From the IMG/VR virus record IMGVR_UViG_3300025102_000151, positions 1 through 31,585 of that record: a DNA stretch of 31,585 nucleotides; one strand, written 5' to 3'. The position numbers and the translations under genes were made by a program. The DNA comes from a virus. Of this stretch, positions 23,045 through 30,283 are shown one piece after another; position 1 is the first letter of the stretch; the number at the start of each line of letters is the position of its first letter. The notes beneath the pieces were generated by a model that saw nothing but the letters and a program-made list of their open reading frames with translations, had not been told where the DNA came from and ran no database searches.

Positions 23045-23327
23045 AAAGAAACAGAAATTGCATGGAAATATAAATGATTACCCGTTGGTTGAAGTTAAGT
23101 GGCTTGATTGTCTTGCTGATAACAGCTGGATGTCAATCGACAAAGCAGCCAAACTTGAACCCGCTATCGCTTATTCGGTGGGTTATAAGCTCCTCCAAAC
23201 AAAATCAAAAGTTACCATTTTTGCCGATTACACAATCGATCCCGAAGATCAATCAATCACAGTAGGTAACACTAACACTATACCCGCTGCCTGGGTGCAA
23301 GAAGTAACGGAGATAACTTTTAAATGA
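23037..23327 (+). CDS. conserved phage protein, unknown
   Basis: 96 residues from the ATG at 23037 (MNKKKQKLHGNIN), since the frame upstream of it overlaps cro in full. VEVKWLDCLADNSWMSIDKAA, VGYKLLQTKSKVTIFADYT and IPAAWVQEVTEI form a compact beta pattern seen in small hypothetical phage proteins. It overlaps the next gene by ATGA. Early, lytic-side transcript. Confidence 0.65.
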   Translation: MNKKKQKLHGNINDYPLVEVKWLDCLADNSWMSIDKAAKLEPAIAYSVGYKLLQTKSKVTIFADYTIDPEDQSITVGNTNTIPAAWVQEVTEITFK

Positions 23328-23545
23328 AATATATAATTTTATTTTTAGTTTTGTTTAGTTTTAATGCACAAGCTAATGAGAATTGGCCACCAGAATTTGA
23401 AAAATTTTGTAAAGTTTATATGGTTTATGTAAACGAATATCCAATGCACTTTGTTGCTGGCTGTTGTGATTTTAACCACCCATCTAATGACAGACAAAAA
23501 ATAGAATATTTAGGCGACAAGTTTGAAGAAAAGGAGTGTGTATGA
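23324..23545 (+). CDS. small secreted Cys-rich protein
   Basis: 73 residues. A clear signal peptide, IILFLVLFSFNAQA, probably cleaved after residue 17. The mature part of about 56 residues has four Cys (FEKFCKVY, AGCCDF, KECV), which could form two disulfides in the periplasm. Placed in the early/lysogeny side, it is a candidate for superinfection exclusion or envelope modification; this is inference. Confidence 0.65.
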   Translation: MKYIILFLVLFSFNAQANENWPPEFEKFCKVYMVYVNEYPMHFVAGCCDFNHPSNDRQKIEYLGDKFEEKECV

Positions 23546-23799
23546 AGGATGAAGATAAAACATACGAGAATGAAGTTAATATAAGACAAGAGAATTTTAT
23601 TAAAGATCAAAAGCAAACTATTGAAGGTTTAAAAAAAGAAATAGATCGTATCCAGGAGAGCTACGATAATCTTAAAGTTATAAATGATGGCCACCAAAAA
23701 TTAAATGGCGAACTGCGCATTGAAAATAAGAAATTAAAGGAAGAAAACGAAAAATTTAAAGATCCGTTAAATGGTTTTAGAAAAGATGGGGGAGTTTAG
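23542..23799 (+). CDS. coiled-coil protein, unknown
   Basis: 85 residues from the ATG at 23542, overlapping the previous stop as ATGA, with AAGGAG upstream. Almost the whole protein is one charged heptad helix (IEGLKKEIDRIQESYDNLK, IENKKLKEENEKFK). There is no membrane segment. Function unknown. Confidence 0.6.
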   Translation: MKDEDKTYENEVNIRQENFIKDQKQTIEGLKKEIDRIQESYDNLKVINDGHQKLNGELRIENKKLKEENEKFKDPLNGFRKDGGV

Positions 23800-24194
23800 T
23801 GGCCAGGGGAGATCTTAAAAATAACTATTTTAATGTTGGCGATCCATATTCGGAGTGGTGCAGAGAGAATAAAGTTTACATGATTGATATGGATGCTGTG
23901 GGGATTTGCAAGGTTTGTAAAACTCCGTTGTACTTGGCCGAGACTTGTTTTGATCGGGGCCAAACATGGAAGGCAACAACAACTACTGAAGCTCTAGCTA
24001 ATTTAGCTGGTTTACCTTCATTCCTGGTTTTCTACGAAGCTAATGAAGCTCGTAAAGTTATTAGTTTAAGAGTAACGCAGCTTACACCAGAACAAGGTAA
24101 AGAAACACTCATGCTTCCAGATGGCTGGTTCCAAGTATTAGAACTTCTCCAGGAGCAGCACAATCCGTATTGCGTGAAAAAGGAGGCTAGTTGA
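23799..24194 (+). CDS. phage protein with CxxC motif
   Basis: 131 residues. GTG start sharing one base with the previous stop, with GGGGGAG upstream. IDMDAVGICKVCKTPLYLAETC gives CxxC plus a third Cys, which suggests zinc binding. The C-terminal half has two strands and helices (KVISLRVTQL, WFQVLELLQEQH). It ends KEAS, whose codons encode the GGAGG of the next gene. Function unknown. Confidence 0.65.
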   Translation: MARGDLKNNYFNVGDPYSEWCRENKVYMIDMDAVGICKVCKTPLYLAETCFDRGQTWKATTTTEALANLAGLPSFLVFYEANEARKVISLRVTQLTPEQGKETLMLPDGWFQVLELLQEQHNPYCVKKEAS

Positions 24195-24772
24195 GTTATT
24201 TCTTTGTAGGCGATCTAAACATACTAAAGGATAAAAGATTAACTCCGATTGATCGATTGGTTTATTTTAGTTTGGTGTCGTTTATGAGTAGTAAGGATGG
24301 AAAGTGTTATCCTCGATATGCAACGATAAAGCGGGATCTGGGTATTTCTAAAGCATCTATCAATAGATCCATTAAACACCTTGCCAAACTAAAATTGATA
24401 ACAGTAAAACGCTTATCTTCAACAAACCTTTACTTATTATCGCAGCAAGTAGAGCTGGAGAAAAACCGCATAAAACGGCTGAAGTCTCAATTTGATAGCA
24501 CCGATGTATCACAGAGACATTTATTAATAAAACCATCCTTATATAACTATAATAGGAATGTTAATAAGTATCATAGAGGTAAATTTATCTCCCCCCCAGC
24601 CGCTAATCATTCTAAAACAACAATAGAATACAAAGGCGAGAAATACGAGTATTGCGCTGAATTTGGAAATTATATTGAATATAGGAATAAGAAAGGCGAC
24701 AAGGTTGCCAAACATAAATGGAAAGATGAACCTATAAAAAAGTTTGATGCCATCGAAAAGGTGGCTTCTTGA
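24191..24772 (+). CDS. HTH_36 domain protein, possible replication initiator
   Basis: 193 residues. The TTG start overlaps the previous stop (TTGA), with GGAGG four bases upstream. Residues 17-75 are an HTH_36 domain (LTPIDRLVYFSLVSFM, YATIKRDLGISKASINRSIKHL), as in phage replication O-like proteins and plasmid Rep proteins. The C-terminus is basic (KYEYCAEFGNYIEYRNKKGDK). With no polymerase or helicase gene in view, it is the best candidate for bringing the host replisome to the phage origin. Confidence 0.6.
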   Translation: MSYFFVGDLNILKDKRLTPIDRLVYFSLVSFMSSKDGKCYPRYATIKRDLGISKASINRSIKHLAKLKLITVKRLSSTNLYLLSQQVELEKNRIKRLKSQFDSTDVSQRHLLIKPSLYNYNRNVNKYHRGKFISPPAANHSKTTIEYKGEKYEYCAEFGNYIEYRNKKGDKVAKHKWKDEPIKKFDAIEKVAS

Positions 24773-25173
24773 AGTTAAGGTGTGTAAAGATAATGGATAT
24801 ATTGGATGAAGCTGGCTTGGCAGAACGCTTTATGCCTAAACCTAAAATACCAAAAGCAGCTTCAATGTTTGATATTCTGGAATTTACTTATGATCCAAAG
24901 GATCATGGCTATTATAATTCAAAAAAACTTAAATTAAGAGCAAACAACAAACAAATCAATTGCTGGGATTTAACAGTAACAGAGTTGTTACCCCTGGTTG
25001 AACTTGAAGATCGTCAAATACTCTGGGCCAGATCAAAAAGATATTCCTGGGTAGCTCTGGGTAAGATGTTTGGTTGTCATCGTGTTACAATTAAAAAGAA
25101 GTATGTTGCAGCTGTGTTTACTCTTGAAAGCAAGTTAAATAAAACTCTTATAGACAAGATAGATAATATTTAG
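24769..25173 (+). CDS. DUF6362-like HTH protein
   Basis: 134 residues from a TTG that overlaps the previous stop and has GGTGG upstream; an ATG at 24793 is the alternative. The C-terminal half, EDRQILWARSKRYSWVALGKMFGCHRVTIKKKYVAA, is an HTH of the DUF6362 type found in alphaproteobacterial phages. It may be a regulator or DNA-packaging partner. Confidence 0.6.
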   Translation: MKLRCVKIMDILDEAGLAERFMPKPKIPKAASMFDILEFTYDPKDHGYYNSKKLKLRANNKQINCWDLTVTELLPLVELEDRQILWARSKRYSWVALGKMFGCHRVTIKKKYVAAVFTLESKLNKTLIDKIDNI

Positions 25174-25215
25174 TAATTGAAAAGGTACAGTTGGATATAA
25201 AAGTATTCAGATATT

Positions 25216-25470
25216 ATGGCTGGTCATCCACTTAAAAAAATACAATGCGAAAGTATCGCAAGAACATCTGGCAAGCAATGTAGAGCAAAAGGGTATTTAA
25301 TGAAAAGTGGCCATTATCGTTGTCGCTTTCATGGTGGAGCTTCTACTGGCGCAACAACAATAGAAGGTAAGTTGATAGCTTACAAAAATTTAAAACAATT
25401 TAAGAATTTTACAAAAGAACAATTATTACAATGGATCCAAAACAAACAAATGAAATCATCAAGCGTTTAG
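25216..25470 (+). CDS. HGG zinc-finger-like phage protein
   Basis: 84 residues. Cys/His pattern IQCES...KQCRAKG...YRCRFHGGASTG, the signature of small phage HGGxSTG proteins that often come just before terminase genes. It probably binds zinc and perhaps DNA. Its 3' end overlaps the terminase small subunit by 40 bases in another frame. Confidence 0.7.
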   Translation: MAGHPLKKIQCESIARTSGKQCRAKGYLMKSGHYRCRFHGGASTGATTIEGKLIAYKNLKQFKNFTKEQLLQWIQNKQMKSSSV

Positions 25471-25859
25471 AGCTTGGCGAACCTTTATCCAAAATTACCA
25501 AAGATAAAAAACTTCCCGATGTCTCAACTGTGTATAAGCATTGTCGAGACAACAAGGATCTACACGATAAGATTATGCAAGCAAGGCAAACTGGCGTTTG
25601 GACTTTATTGGATAAGATTGCTGAAGATATGGAAGTACCAAAGACACCACAAGAAACACATTTTTTAAGAGAGAAGTATTCACACATTAGATGGTTGGCG
25701 AGTAAACTTGCTGCTAAAACTTTTGGCGATAAAATTCAACAAGACGTTAAACAAGACACGACAATAACTGTGAGTTGGGGAAATCCAAATGATATGGTTG
25801 AAGCTAAAAAAATTGTTGAGGAAGTACAAACGACATCTGTACCGAGCTTACCTGGTTAA
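25431..25859 (+). CDS. terminase small subunit
   Basis: 142 residues. The N-terminal HTH is IIKRLELGEPLSKITKDKKLPDVSTVYKHCRDN. Helices with AxQTGVWTLLDKIAEDM follow, then IRWLASKLAAKTFGDK, the typical Sf6-type small-subunit ending. It recognises the packaging site. The gene is separated from the large subunit by 870 bases holding a noncoding region and three small genes. Confidence 0.8.
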   Translation: MDPKQTNEIIKRLELGEPLSKITKDKKLPDVSTVYKHCRDNKDLHDKIMQARQTGVWTLLDKIAEDMEVPKTPQETHFLREKYSHIRWLASKLAAKTFGDKIQQDVKQDTTITVSWGNPNDMVEAKKIVEEVQTTSVPSLPG

Positions 25860-25926
25860 CAAGTTGTAGGGTTTTTCCGTGTTTCTATACTGGCAGCCAC
25901 GATCCTCGGGTGCGCGTATGAGTGCG

Positions 25927-25941
25927 GAACAAAACAAGAAC
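25927..25941 (-). promoter_or_regulatory. LexA-type box, copy 1
   Basis: GAAC-AAAACAA-GAAC on the plus strand, that is GTTC-N7-GTTC on the minus strand. It shares 17 of 19 bases with the copy at 26052 through the following CATT. Confidence 0.65.
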
Positions 25942-25952
25942 ATTAGCTAGTA

Positions 25953-25974
25953 ACTCTCTGGTTACTCTCTGGTT
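25953..25974 (+). repeat. tandem repeat ACTCTCTGGTT x2
   Basis: Two perfect adjacent 11-base copies, one helical turn apart, between the first LexA-type box and the promoter. Confidence 0.7.
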
Positions 25975-25991
25975 TAGTATAGAATTGTTGA

Positions 25992-26019
25992 TTGACGCTA
26001 ATAGTTGGTAAGATATAGA
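25992..26019 (+). promoter_or_regulatory. promoter of the packaging/head operon
   Basis: TTGACG (25992-25997), 16-base spacer, TATAGA (26014-26019); predicted start near 26026. The LexA-type boxes lie about 65 bases upstream of the -35 and about 26 bases downstream of the start. Confidence 0.55.
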
Positions 26020-26051
26020 TCTACGACCCATGTTTACTGCATATAAAACAA

Positions 26052-26066
26052 GAACAATGCAAGAAC
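26052..26066 (-). promoter_or_regulatory. LexA-type box, copy 2
   Basis: GAAC-AATGCAA-GAAC on the plus strand (GTTC-N7-GTTC on the minus strand), downstream of the predicted transcription start, 125 bp from copy 1. Confidence 0.65.
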
Positions 26067-26156
26067 ATTTGATGGGGTATCCCCGCAAATGAGCCGCATA
26101 TTTTTAAGTATATGTAACATGGGAGTTCAGCACACAGACACAGACAGACAGACATT

Positions 26157-26432
26157 ATGGTTAAAAAAATACATCAAAATAAAACTGGCGGATTAAGCGA
26201 AAGAGGCAGAAAGTTTTTTAACAACAGAGACGGATCTAACTTAAAAGCTCCAGTAAGCTCTGGTACTGGGGGGAGGCGTGTATCGTTTGCTGCCAGGTTC
26301 GCTGGAATGCGTGGCCCCATGAAAGATGATAAAGGCAATCCAACTAGAAAAGCTCTTGCTTTAAAAAAATGGGGGTTTAGTTCAGTAGCCGCTGCCAAAA
26401 ATTTTGCTAACAAAAATAAGAAAACTGCATAA
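26157..26432 (+). CDS. DUF6321-like phage protein
   Basis: 91 residues, strongly basic. GGLSERGRKFFNNRDGSNLKAPV, GGRRVSFAARFAGMRGPMKD and GNPTRKALALKKWGF match the DUF6321 pattern of many marine phages. The ATG is preceded by a GACA simple repeat instead of an SD; the nearest GGGAG is over 20 bases away. Possibly nucleic-acid binding. First gene of the packaging operon. Confidence 0.75.
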   Translation: MVKKIHQNKTGGLSERGRKFFNNRDGSNLKAPVSSGTGGRRVSFAARFAGMRGPMKDDKGNPTRKALALKKWGFSSVAAAKNFANKNKKTA

Positions 26433-26623
26433 TGGATAATTTAAAAAATAAAATGATAACTGCAATGGTATTCCTGGCCGAAGATACAAACGGCATGGTT
26501 ATCCATTTAAACGGATTTGATAATCCAAAGCACGCAAATACTTTTGTCAAAAAATTAATGAAGAATAGTGGGATCGAGTACAACTCAATATTAGATATGG
26601 TTGATCTACCCACATTACACTAG
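26432..26623 (+). CDS. small protein, unknown
   Basis: 63 residues, overlapping the DUF6321-like stop by one base. It has a ferredoxin-like helix-strand order (MVFLAEDTNGMVIHLNGF, ANTFVKKLMKNSGI). No family recognised. Followed by a strong SD for the next small gene. Confidence 0.6.
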   Translation: MDNLKNKMITAMVFLAEDTNGMVIHLNGFDNPKHANTFVKKLMKNSGIEYNSILDMVDLPTLH

Positions 26624-26631
26624 GAGGAAGA

Positions 26632-26730
26632 ATGGAAAAAATAATTAACGAAGTACAACACTATTTAAGAGATCATAAGAAAGTAGTCGCTGGCGTTATT
26701 GTTATTCTAGTAATTGCTATAATTTTATAA
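26632..26730 (+). CDS. tiny single-pass membrane protein
   Basis: 32 residues: a charged helix, then one membrane segment (VVAGVIVILVIAIIL) at the C-terminus. AGGAGGAAGA before the ATG is one of the best SDs in the window, and the stop shares one base with TerL. The SD and packing support a real gene. Function unknown. Confidence 0.65.
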   Translation: MEKIINEVQHYLRDHKKVVAGVIVILVIAIIL

Positions 26731-28010
26731 TGCACATCCAGATACCTTATACACCTCGGCCATTACAAGCGAAGCTGCATGAGGATTTGGATAAACATCG
26801 GTTTGCAGTATTAAATTGCCATAGAAGGTTTGGCAAAACTATTTTGGTTATTCTACATTTGATTAGAAAAGCTCTAACGAATGATAAGAAGAACCCCAGG
26901 TATTATCTGATCGGGCCAACATTCGTTTCGATTAAAAGGGTTTGCTGGGATTATTTAAAGCAATACGCTGGTTGTATTCCTGGTACTACATTTAACGAAA
27001 CAGAATTAAGATGCGATCTGCCAAATGGCGCAAGGATTACTCTGCTATCAAGTGAGGATCCAGATAAAATTAGAGGAATATACGCAGACGGAGTTTGCAT
27101 AGACGAGTGTAGTCAAATGAACCCAATACTTTGGCACGAAATAATTAGACCCGCTTTATCTGACAGACAAGGCTTTTGTTATTTTATTTCTACACCCGCT
27201 GGAATGTCTAATATATTTTATGAGCTGTACCAATATGCTTTAGGAGATCCAAAGTGGTTAGCTTATACAGCAAAGGCAAGTGAAACTAATTTAATAGATC
27301 AAGAAGAATTAAACGCTGCCAAAGCACAGATGGGGGAAAGTAAATTTCTCCAGGAGTTTGAGTGCGATTGGATAGCTAATGTTACGGGAAGTATCTATGG
27401 AAACATAATACAGAAACTAGAAGATAACAAACAGATAACCAGGATTGCCTACGATCCAAGTTTATTAGTTAACACCGCCTGGGATTTAGGTTATGGAGAT
27501 AATACGGCCATAGTTTTTTTTCAACAAGTTGGTAATCAAATAATGATTATTGATTATTATGAAAACAACAAAGAAGGCTTACCGCATTATGTTCAGTTTA
27601 TAAAAGATAAAGATTATGTTTATGGCGAACACTATGCGCCACACGATATAGAAGTTACAGAATTTAGTAATGGTAAGACAAGACGAGAGATTGCTTATCA
27701 ATTAGGAATAAGATTTAGGGTACTACCAAAACTGCCATTAGAAGATGGCATACACAATTTAAAAATGGTGTTACCTAAATGTTGGTTTGATGCAGATGCT
27801 ACCAAACCATTAATAGCTGCATTAAGACATCATCATCGAAAGTTTAACGACAAGATGAGAATTTTTAGTGCAAAACCCGTTAAGGATTTTAGTTCACACG
27901 CTTGCGATGCTGCAAGATACATGGCTATCTCTTTATCGGAATTACCAAGACAAAAAATGGCTGAACAAAAGACAGCCGAGAACGATTACGCAATACACCA
28001 GGAGAAATAA
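26730..28010 (+). CDS. terminase large subunit
   Basis: 426 residues. ATPase: Walker A-type CHRRFGKT (30-37) and Walker B GVCIDE (121-126, D125 E126), with a coupling motif in FISTPAG. Nuclease: TAWDLGYGDNTAIVFF (first Asp), YAPHDIEV (second) and FSSHACDAARY (third). It packages DNA into the prohead and cuts it. It is somewhat short for the family but has all motifs. Its last codons (HQEK) contain AGGAG, the SD of the next gene. Confidence 0.95.
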   Translation: MHIQIPYTPRPLQAKLHEDLDKHRFAVLNCHRRFGKTILVILHLIRKALTNDKKNPRYYLIGPTFVSIKRVCWDYLKQYAGCIPGTTFNETELRCDLPNGARITLLSSEDPDKIRGIYADGVCIDECSQMNPILWHEIIRPALSDRQGFCYFISTPAGMSNIFYELYQYALGDPKWLAYTAKASETNLIDQEELNAAKAQMGESKFLQEFECDWIANVTGSIYGNIIQKLEDNKQITRIAYDPSLLVNTAWDLGYGDNTAIVFFQQVGNQIMIIDYYENNKEGLPHYVQFIKDKDYVYGEHYAPHDIEVTEFSNGKTRREIAYQLGIRFRVLPKLPLEDGIHNLKMVLPKCWFDADATKPLIAALRHHHRKFNDKMRIFSAKPVKDFSSHACDAARYMAISLSELPRQKMAEQKTAENDYAIHQEK

Positions 28011-28013
28011 GTT

Positions 28014-28238
28014 ATGAGTTTTTTAATGCCAAAAATGCCAGCGATGCCAGCAATACCCGCACCGCAACCATTACCAGCACCACCAAAATACGATGATGCG
28101 GATAGAGCTGCGGAGACAGCAGCAAAGCAAGCAAAATTAAGAGCTGCTAGAGTAGGTAGATCTGCAACAATTTTAACGTCAGCACAAGGTTTAGAGGATG
28201 ACGAAACATCAACAAAGAAAACTTTATTAGGAGGATAG
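28014..28238 (+). CDS. small head-region protein, paralogue A
   Basis: 74 residues. Pro/Ala/Met-rich start (MPKMPAMPAIPAPQPLPAPP), an Ala/Lys helix, then VGRSATILTSAQGLEDDE and the end KKTLLGG. The second half is shared with the next gene. The RSxTILTxxxGL motif recurs in phage proteins near portal genes. The codons for LGG encode the GGAGG of the next gene. Role unknown, probably structural or assembly. Confidence 0.7.
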   Translation: MSFLMPKMPAMPAIPAPQPLPAPPKYDDADRAAETAAKQAKLRAARVGRSATILTSAQGLEDDETSTKKTLLGG

Positions 28239-28239
28239 T

Positions 28240-28470
28240 ATGGGAGGAGTAGCAAGAAGAATAATAGCACCAAAACCACCCGCACCCGCACCAGCTCCAG
28301 TATATGCAGCACCCACAAAAGCTGAAGTATCACAAGCAACATCCACGGCAGCTACATCTACAATGGGATTGGCAAGGGGTAAAGGCAGATCATCAACAAT
28401 ATTAACTGGCGCAAAAGGTTTAGGCGATAACGCATTAACAACATCTAAAAGAACTTTACTCGGAGGGTAA
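28240..28470 (+). CDS. small head-region protein, paralogue B
   Basis: 76 residues. Basic start (MGGVARRIIAPKPPAPAPAP), Ala/Thr/Ser-rich middle, then KGRSSTILTGAKGLGDNA and KRTLLGG. It is a tandem relative of the gene before it, with a different N-terminus. CGGAGG in its final codons serves as SD for the portal gene. Confidence 0.7.
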   Translation: MGGVARRIIAPKPPAPAPAPVYAAPTKAEVSQATSTAATSTMGLARGKGRSSTILTGAKGLGDNALTTSKRTLLGG

Positions 28471-30069
28471 ATGGCACAAGATCCAAAAGCAAAAATGGTT
28501 ATAGAGAGATATAAAACTCTCAAAGCACAAAGAGTTACCTGGGAAGATCATTGGCAAGAAATTGCAGATTATTTTTTACCGAGAAAAGCAAACATCACAG
28601 AGAAGCACACAGCTGGCGATAAACGCCACGATCAAATTTTTGATGGAACTGCCACACACGCATTAGAATTGTTGTCTGCGTCTCTTAATGGGATGTTAAC
28701 CAATACTATTTCGCCATGGTTTGTTTTAAAATTTAGAAACCAAATGGCAGCTGACAATGATGCTGCTAACGAATGGTTAGAGAGTTGCGCAAAGATTATG
28801 CAACAAGTCTTTTCAAGATCCAACTTCCAACAAGAAATTTTTGAATTATACCATGAGCTGCTAGCATTTGGTACGTCTGCTATGTTTATTACAGACGATG
28901 TTCAAGATGATTTAAGATTTAGAACATTACATATTTCAGAACTATACATTACTGAAAATGAAAAAGGTTTAGTTGATAGTTTAACTAGAAGATTTCATTT
29001 AAAAAATAAAAATATACCAGCAATGTATCCAGATGCGGATTTACACAAATCTATTTTAGCTGATATTGAAAAAGCTCCGTATGATGAAAGCGTTATTATT
29101 CATTCAGTTTATCCAAGTGTAACACCTATGGGTTATGACAATAATAAAAATATGGATTTTGTTTCTTGTCATGTTCACGAAAAATCTGGAACTTTATTAA
29201 GAGAAAGTGGATTTAAAGAGTTTCCTTATGTAGTACCACGTTACTTAAAATCTTCTTCTAATGAAGTGTATGGTAGATCTCCAGCAATGAATGCTTTGCC
29301 AGATACCAAGATGTTAAACACAATGTCTAAAACAACTATCAAAGCAGCACAAAAACAAATTGATCCACCTTTAATGGTTCCTGATGACGGATTTATTTTA
29401 CCAGTAAGAACTGTACCTGGTGGATTAAATTTTTACAGATCTGGAACTAGAGAAAGAATTGAACCATTAAATATAGGTTCAAACAATCCACTAGGTTTAC
29501 AAATGGAAGAACAAAGAAGAAAAGCTATTAGAGAAAACTTTTTTGTTGACCAGTTAATGACTACGGGTAATCAAAACATGACAGCAACAGAGGTTATGCA
29601 AAGAACAGAAGAAAAGATGAGATTACTTGGCCCCGTGTTAGGTAGATTACAATCTGAATTATTACAGCCATTAATTACAAGATCTTTTAATTTATTATTA
29701 AAAAATAATAAACTTCCACCAATACCAGAAGAACTTGGCGATCAAGATGTAGAAATAGAATATGTATCTCCATTAGCCAAAGCTCAAAAGAGCCAGGAGC
29801 TGTCATCAGTTATGCGTGGAATAGAAATATTTGGATCTATGCAAAACATAGCTCCCGTTTTTGATTATATAGATATTGATGGTTTAGTTAATCACATCCA
29901 AGAAGTTTTAGGATTACCAGCTAAAATTATGAGATCAAAAGCAGAAGTACAACAAAAACAACAACAAAAGCAACAAGCTGAAATGGAACAAATGCAATTA
30001 CAACAAGCGCAGCAAGTTGCAGAAACAGCTGGTAAAATAGCTCCAGCTTTAAAGGTAGCAAATGAATAG
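28471..30069 (+). CDS. portal (head-to-tail connector) protein
   Basis: 532 residues. RYKTLKAQRVTWEDHWQEIADYFLPRK is the typical start of podovirus-type head-to-tail connecting proteins (PF12236). SASLNGMLTN, YGRSPAMNALPDTKMLN, MTATEVMQR and LLGPVLGRLQSELLQPLI are the other motifs. The C-terminus is a Gln-rich helix (QQKQQQKQQAEMEQMQ), the likely barrel/crown. It forms the dodecameric vertex used by TerL. It starts one base after the stop of the previous gene. Confidence 0.95.
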   Translation: MAQDPKAKMVIERYKTLKAQRVTWEDHWQEIADYFLPRKANITEKHTAGDKRHDQIFDGTATHALELLSASLNGMLTNTISPWFVLKFRNQMAADNDAANEWLESCAKIMQQVFSRSNFQQEIFELYHELLAFGTSAMFITDDVQDDLRFRTLHISELYITENEKGLVDSLTRRFHLKNKNIPAMYPDADLHKSILADIEKAPYDESVIIHSVYPSVTPMGYDNNKNMDFVSCHVHEKSGTLLRESGFKEFPYVVPRYLKSSSNEVYGRSPAMNALPDTKMLNTMSKTTIKAAQKQIDPPLMVPDDGFILPVRTVPGGLNFYRSGTRERIEPLNIGSNNPLGLQMEEQRRKAIRENFFVDQLMTTGNQNMTATEVMQRTEEKMRLLGPVLGRLQSELLQPLITRSFNLLLKNNKLPPIPEELGDQDVEIEYVSPLAKAQKSQELSSVMRGIEIFGSMQNIAPVFDYIDIDGLVNHIQEVLGLPAKIMRSKAEVQQKQQQKQQAEMEQMQLQQAQQVAETAGKIAPALKVANE

Positions 30070-30283
30070 TAAAGATTTGAAGCAATTAGAACTTGCTTAC
30101 AAACAAACTTTTAGTTCCGATACGGGTAAAGAAGTATTAGAGGATCTAAAAAAAAGATGCAGTTTTTATTCTACGTCTCACATAAAAGGCGATAGCCATG
30201 AAAGCGCATTTTTAGAAGGAACAAGATCTGTAATCTTGTTTATTAATAATATGCTCAACAAAAAACCAACGGAGGAAAAATGA
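30062..30283 (+). CDS. Bbp19-like phage protein
   Basis: 73 residues. LAYKQTFSSDTGKEVLEDLKKRC and ESAFLEGTRSVILFI match the Bbp19 family, which usually lies between portal and scaffold genes in BPP-1-like podoviruses. It overlaps the portal gene by 8 bases and the scaffold gene by ATGA. Role unknown. Confidence 0.8.
   Translation: MNSKDLKQLELAYKQTFSSDTGKEVLEDLKKRCSFYSTSHIKGDSHESAFLEGTRSVILFINNMLNKKPTEEK

Larger units (their letters stand above)
25860..26156. promoter_or_regulatory. noncoding control region between terminase subunits
   Basis: 297 bases without a convincing gene on either strand. It holds two LexA-type boxes, a promoter, a perfect 11-bp tandem repeat (25953-25974), a GGGG/CCCC mini-hairpin (26074-26084) and an ACAGAC-type simple repeat (26129-26155) just before the next ATG. 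A GC-richer patch lies at 25895-25930. It could also hold the packaging site. Confidence 0.6.
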
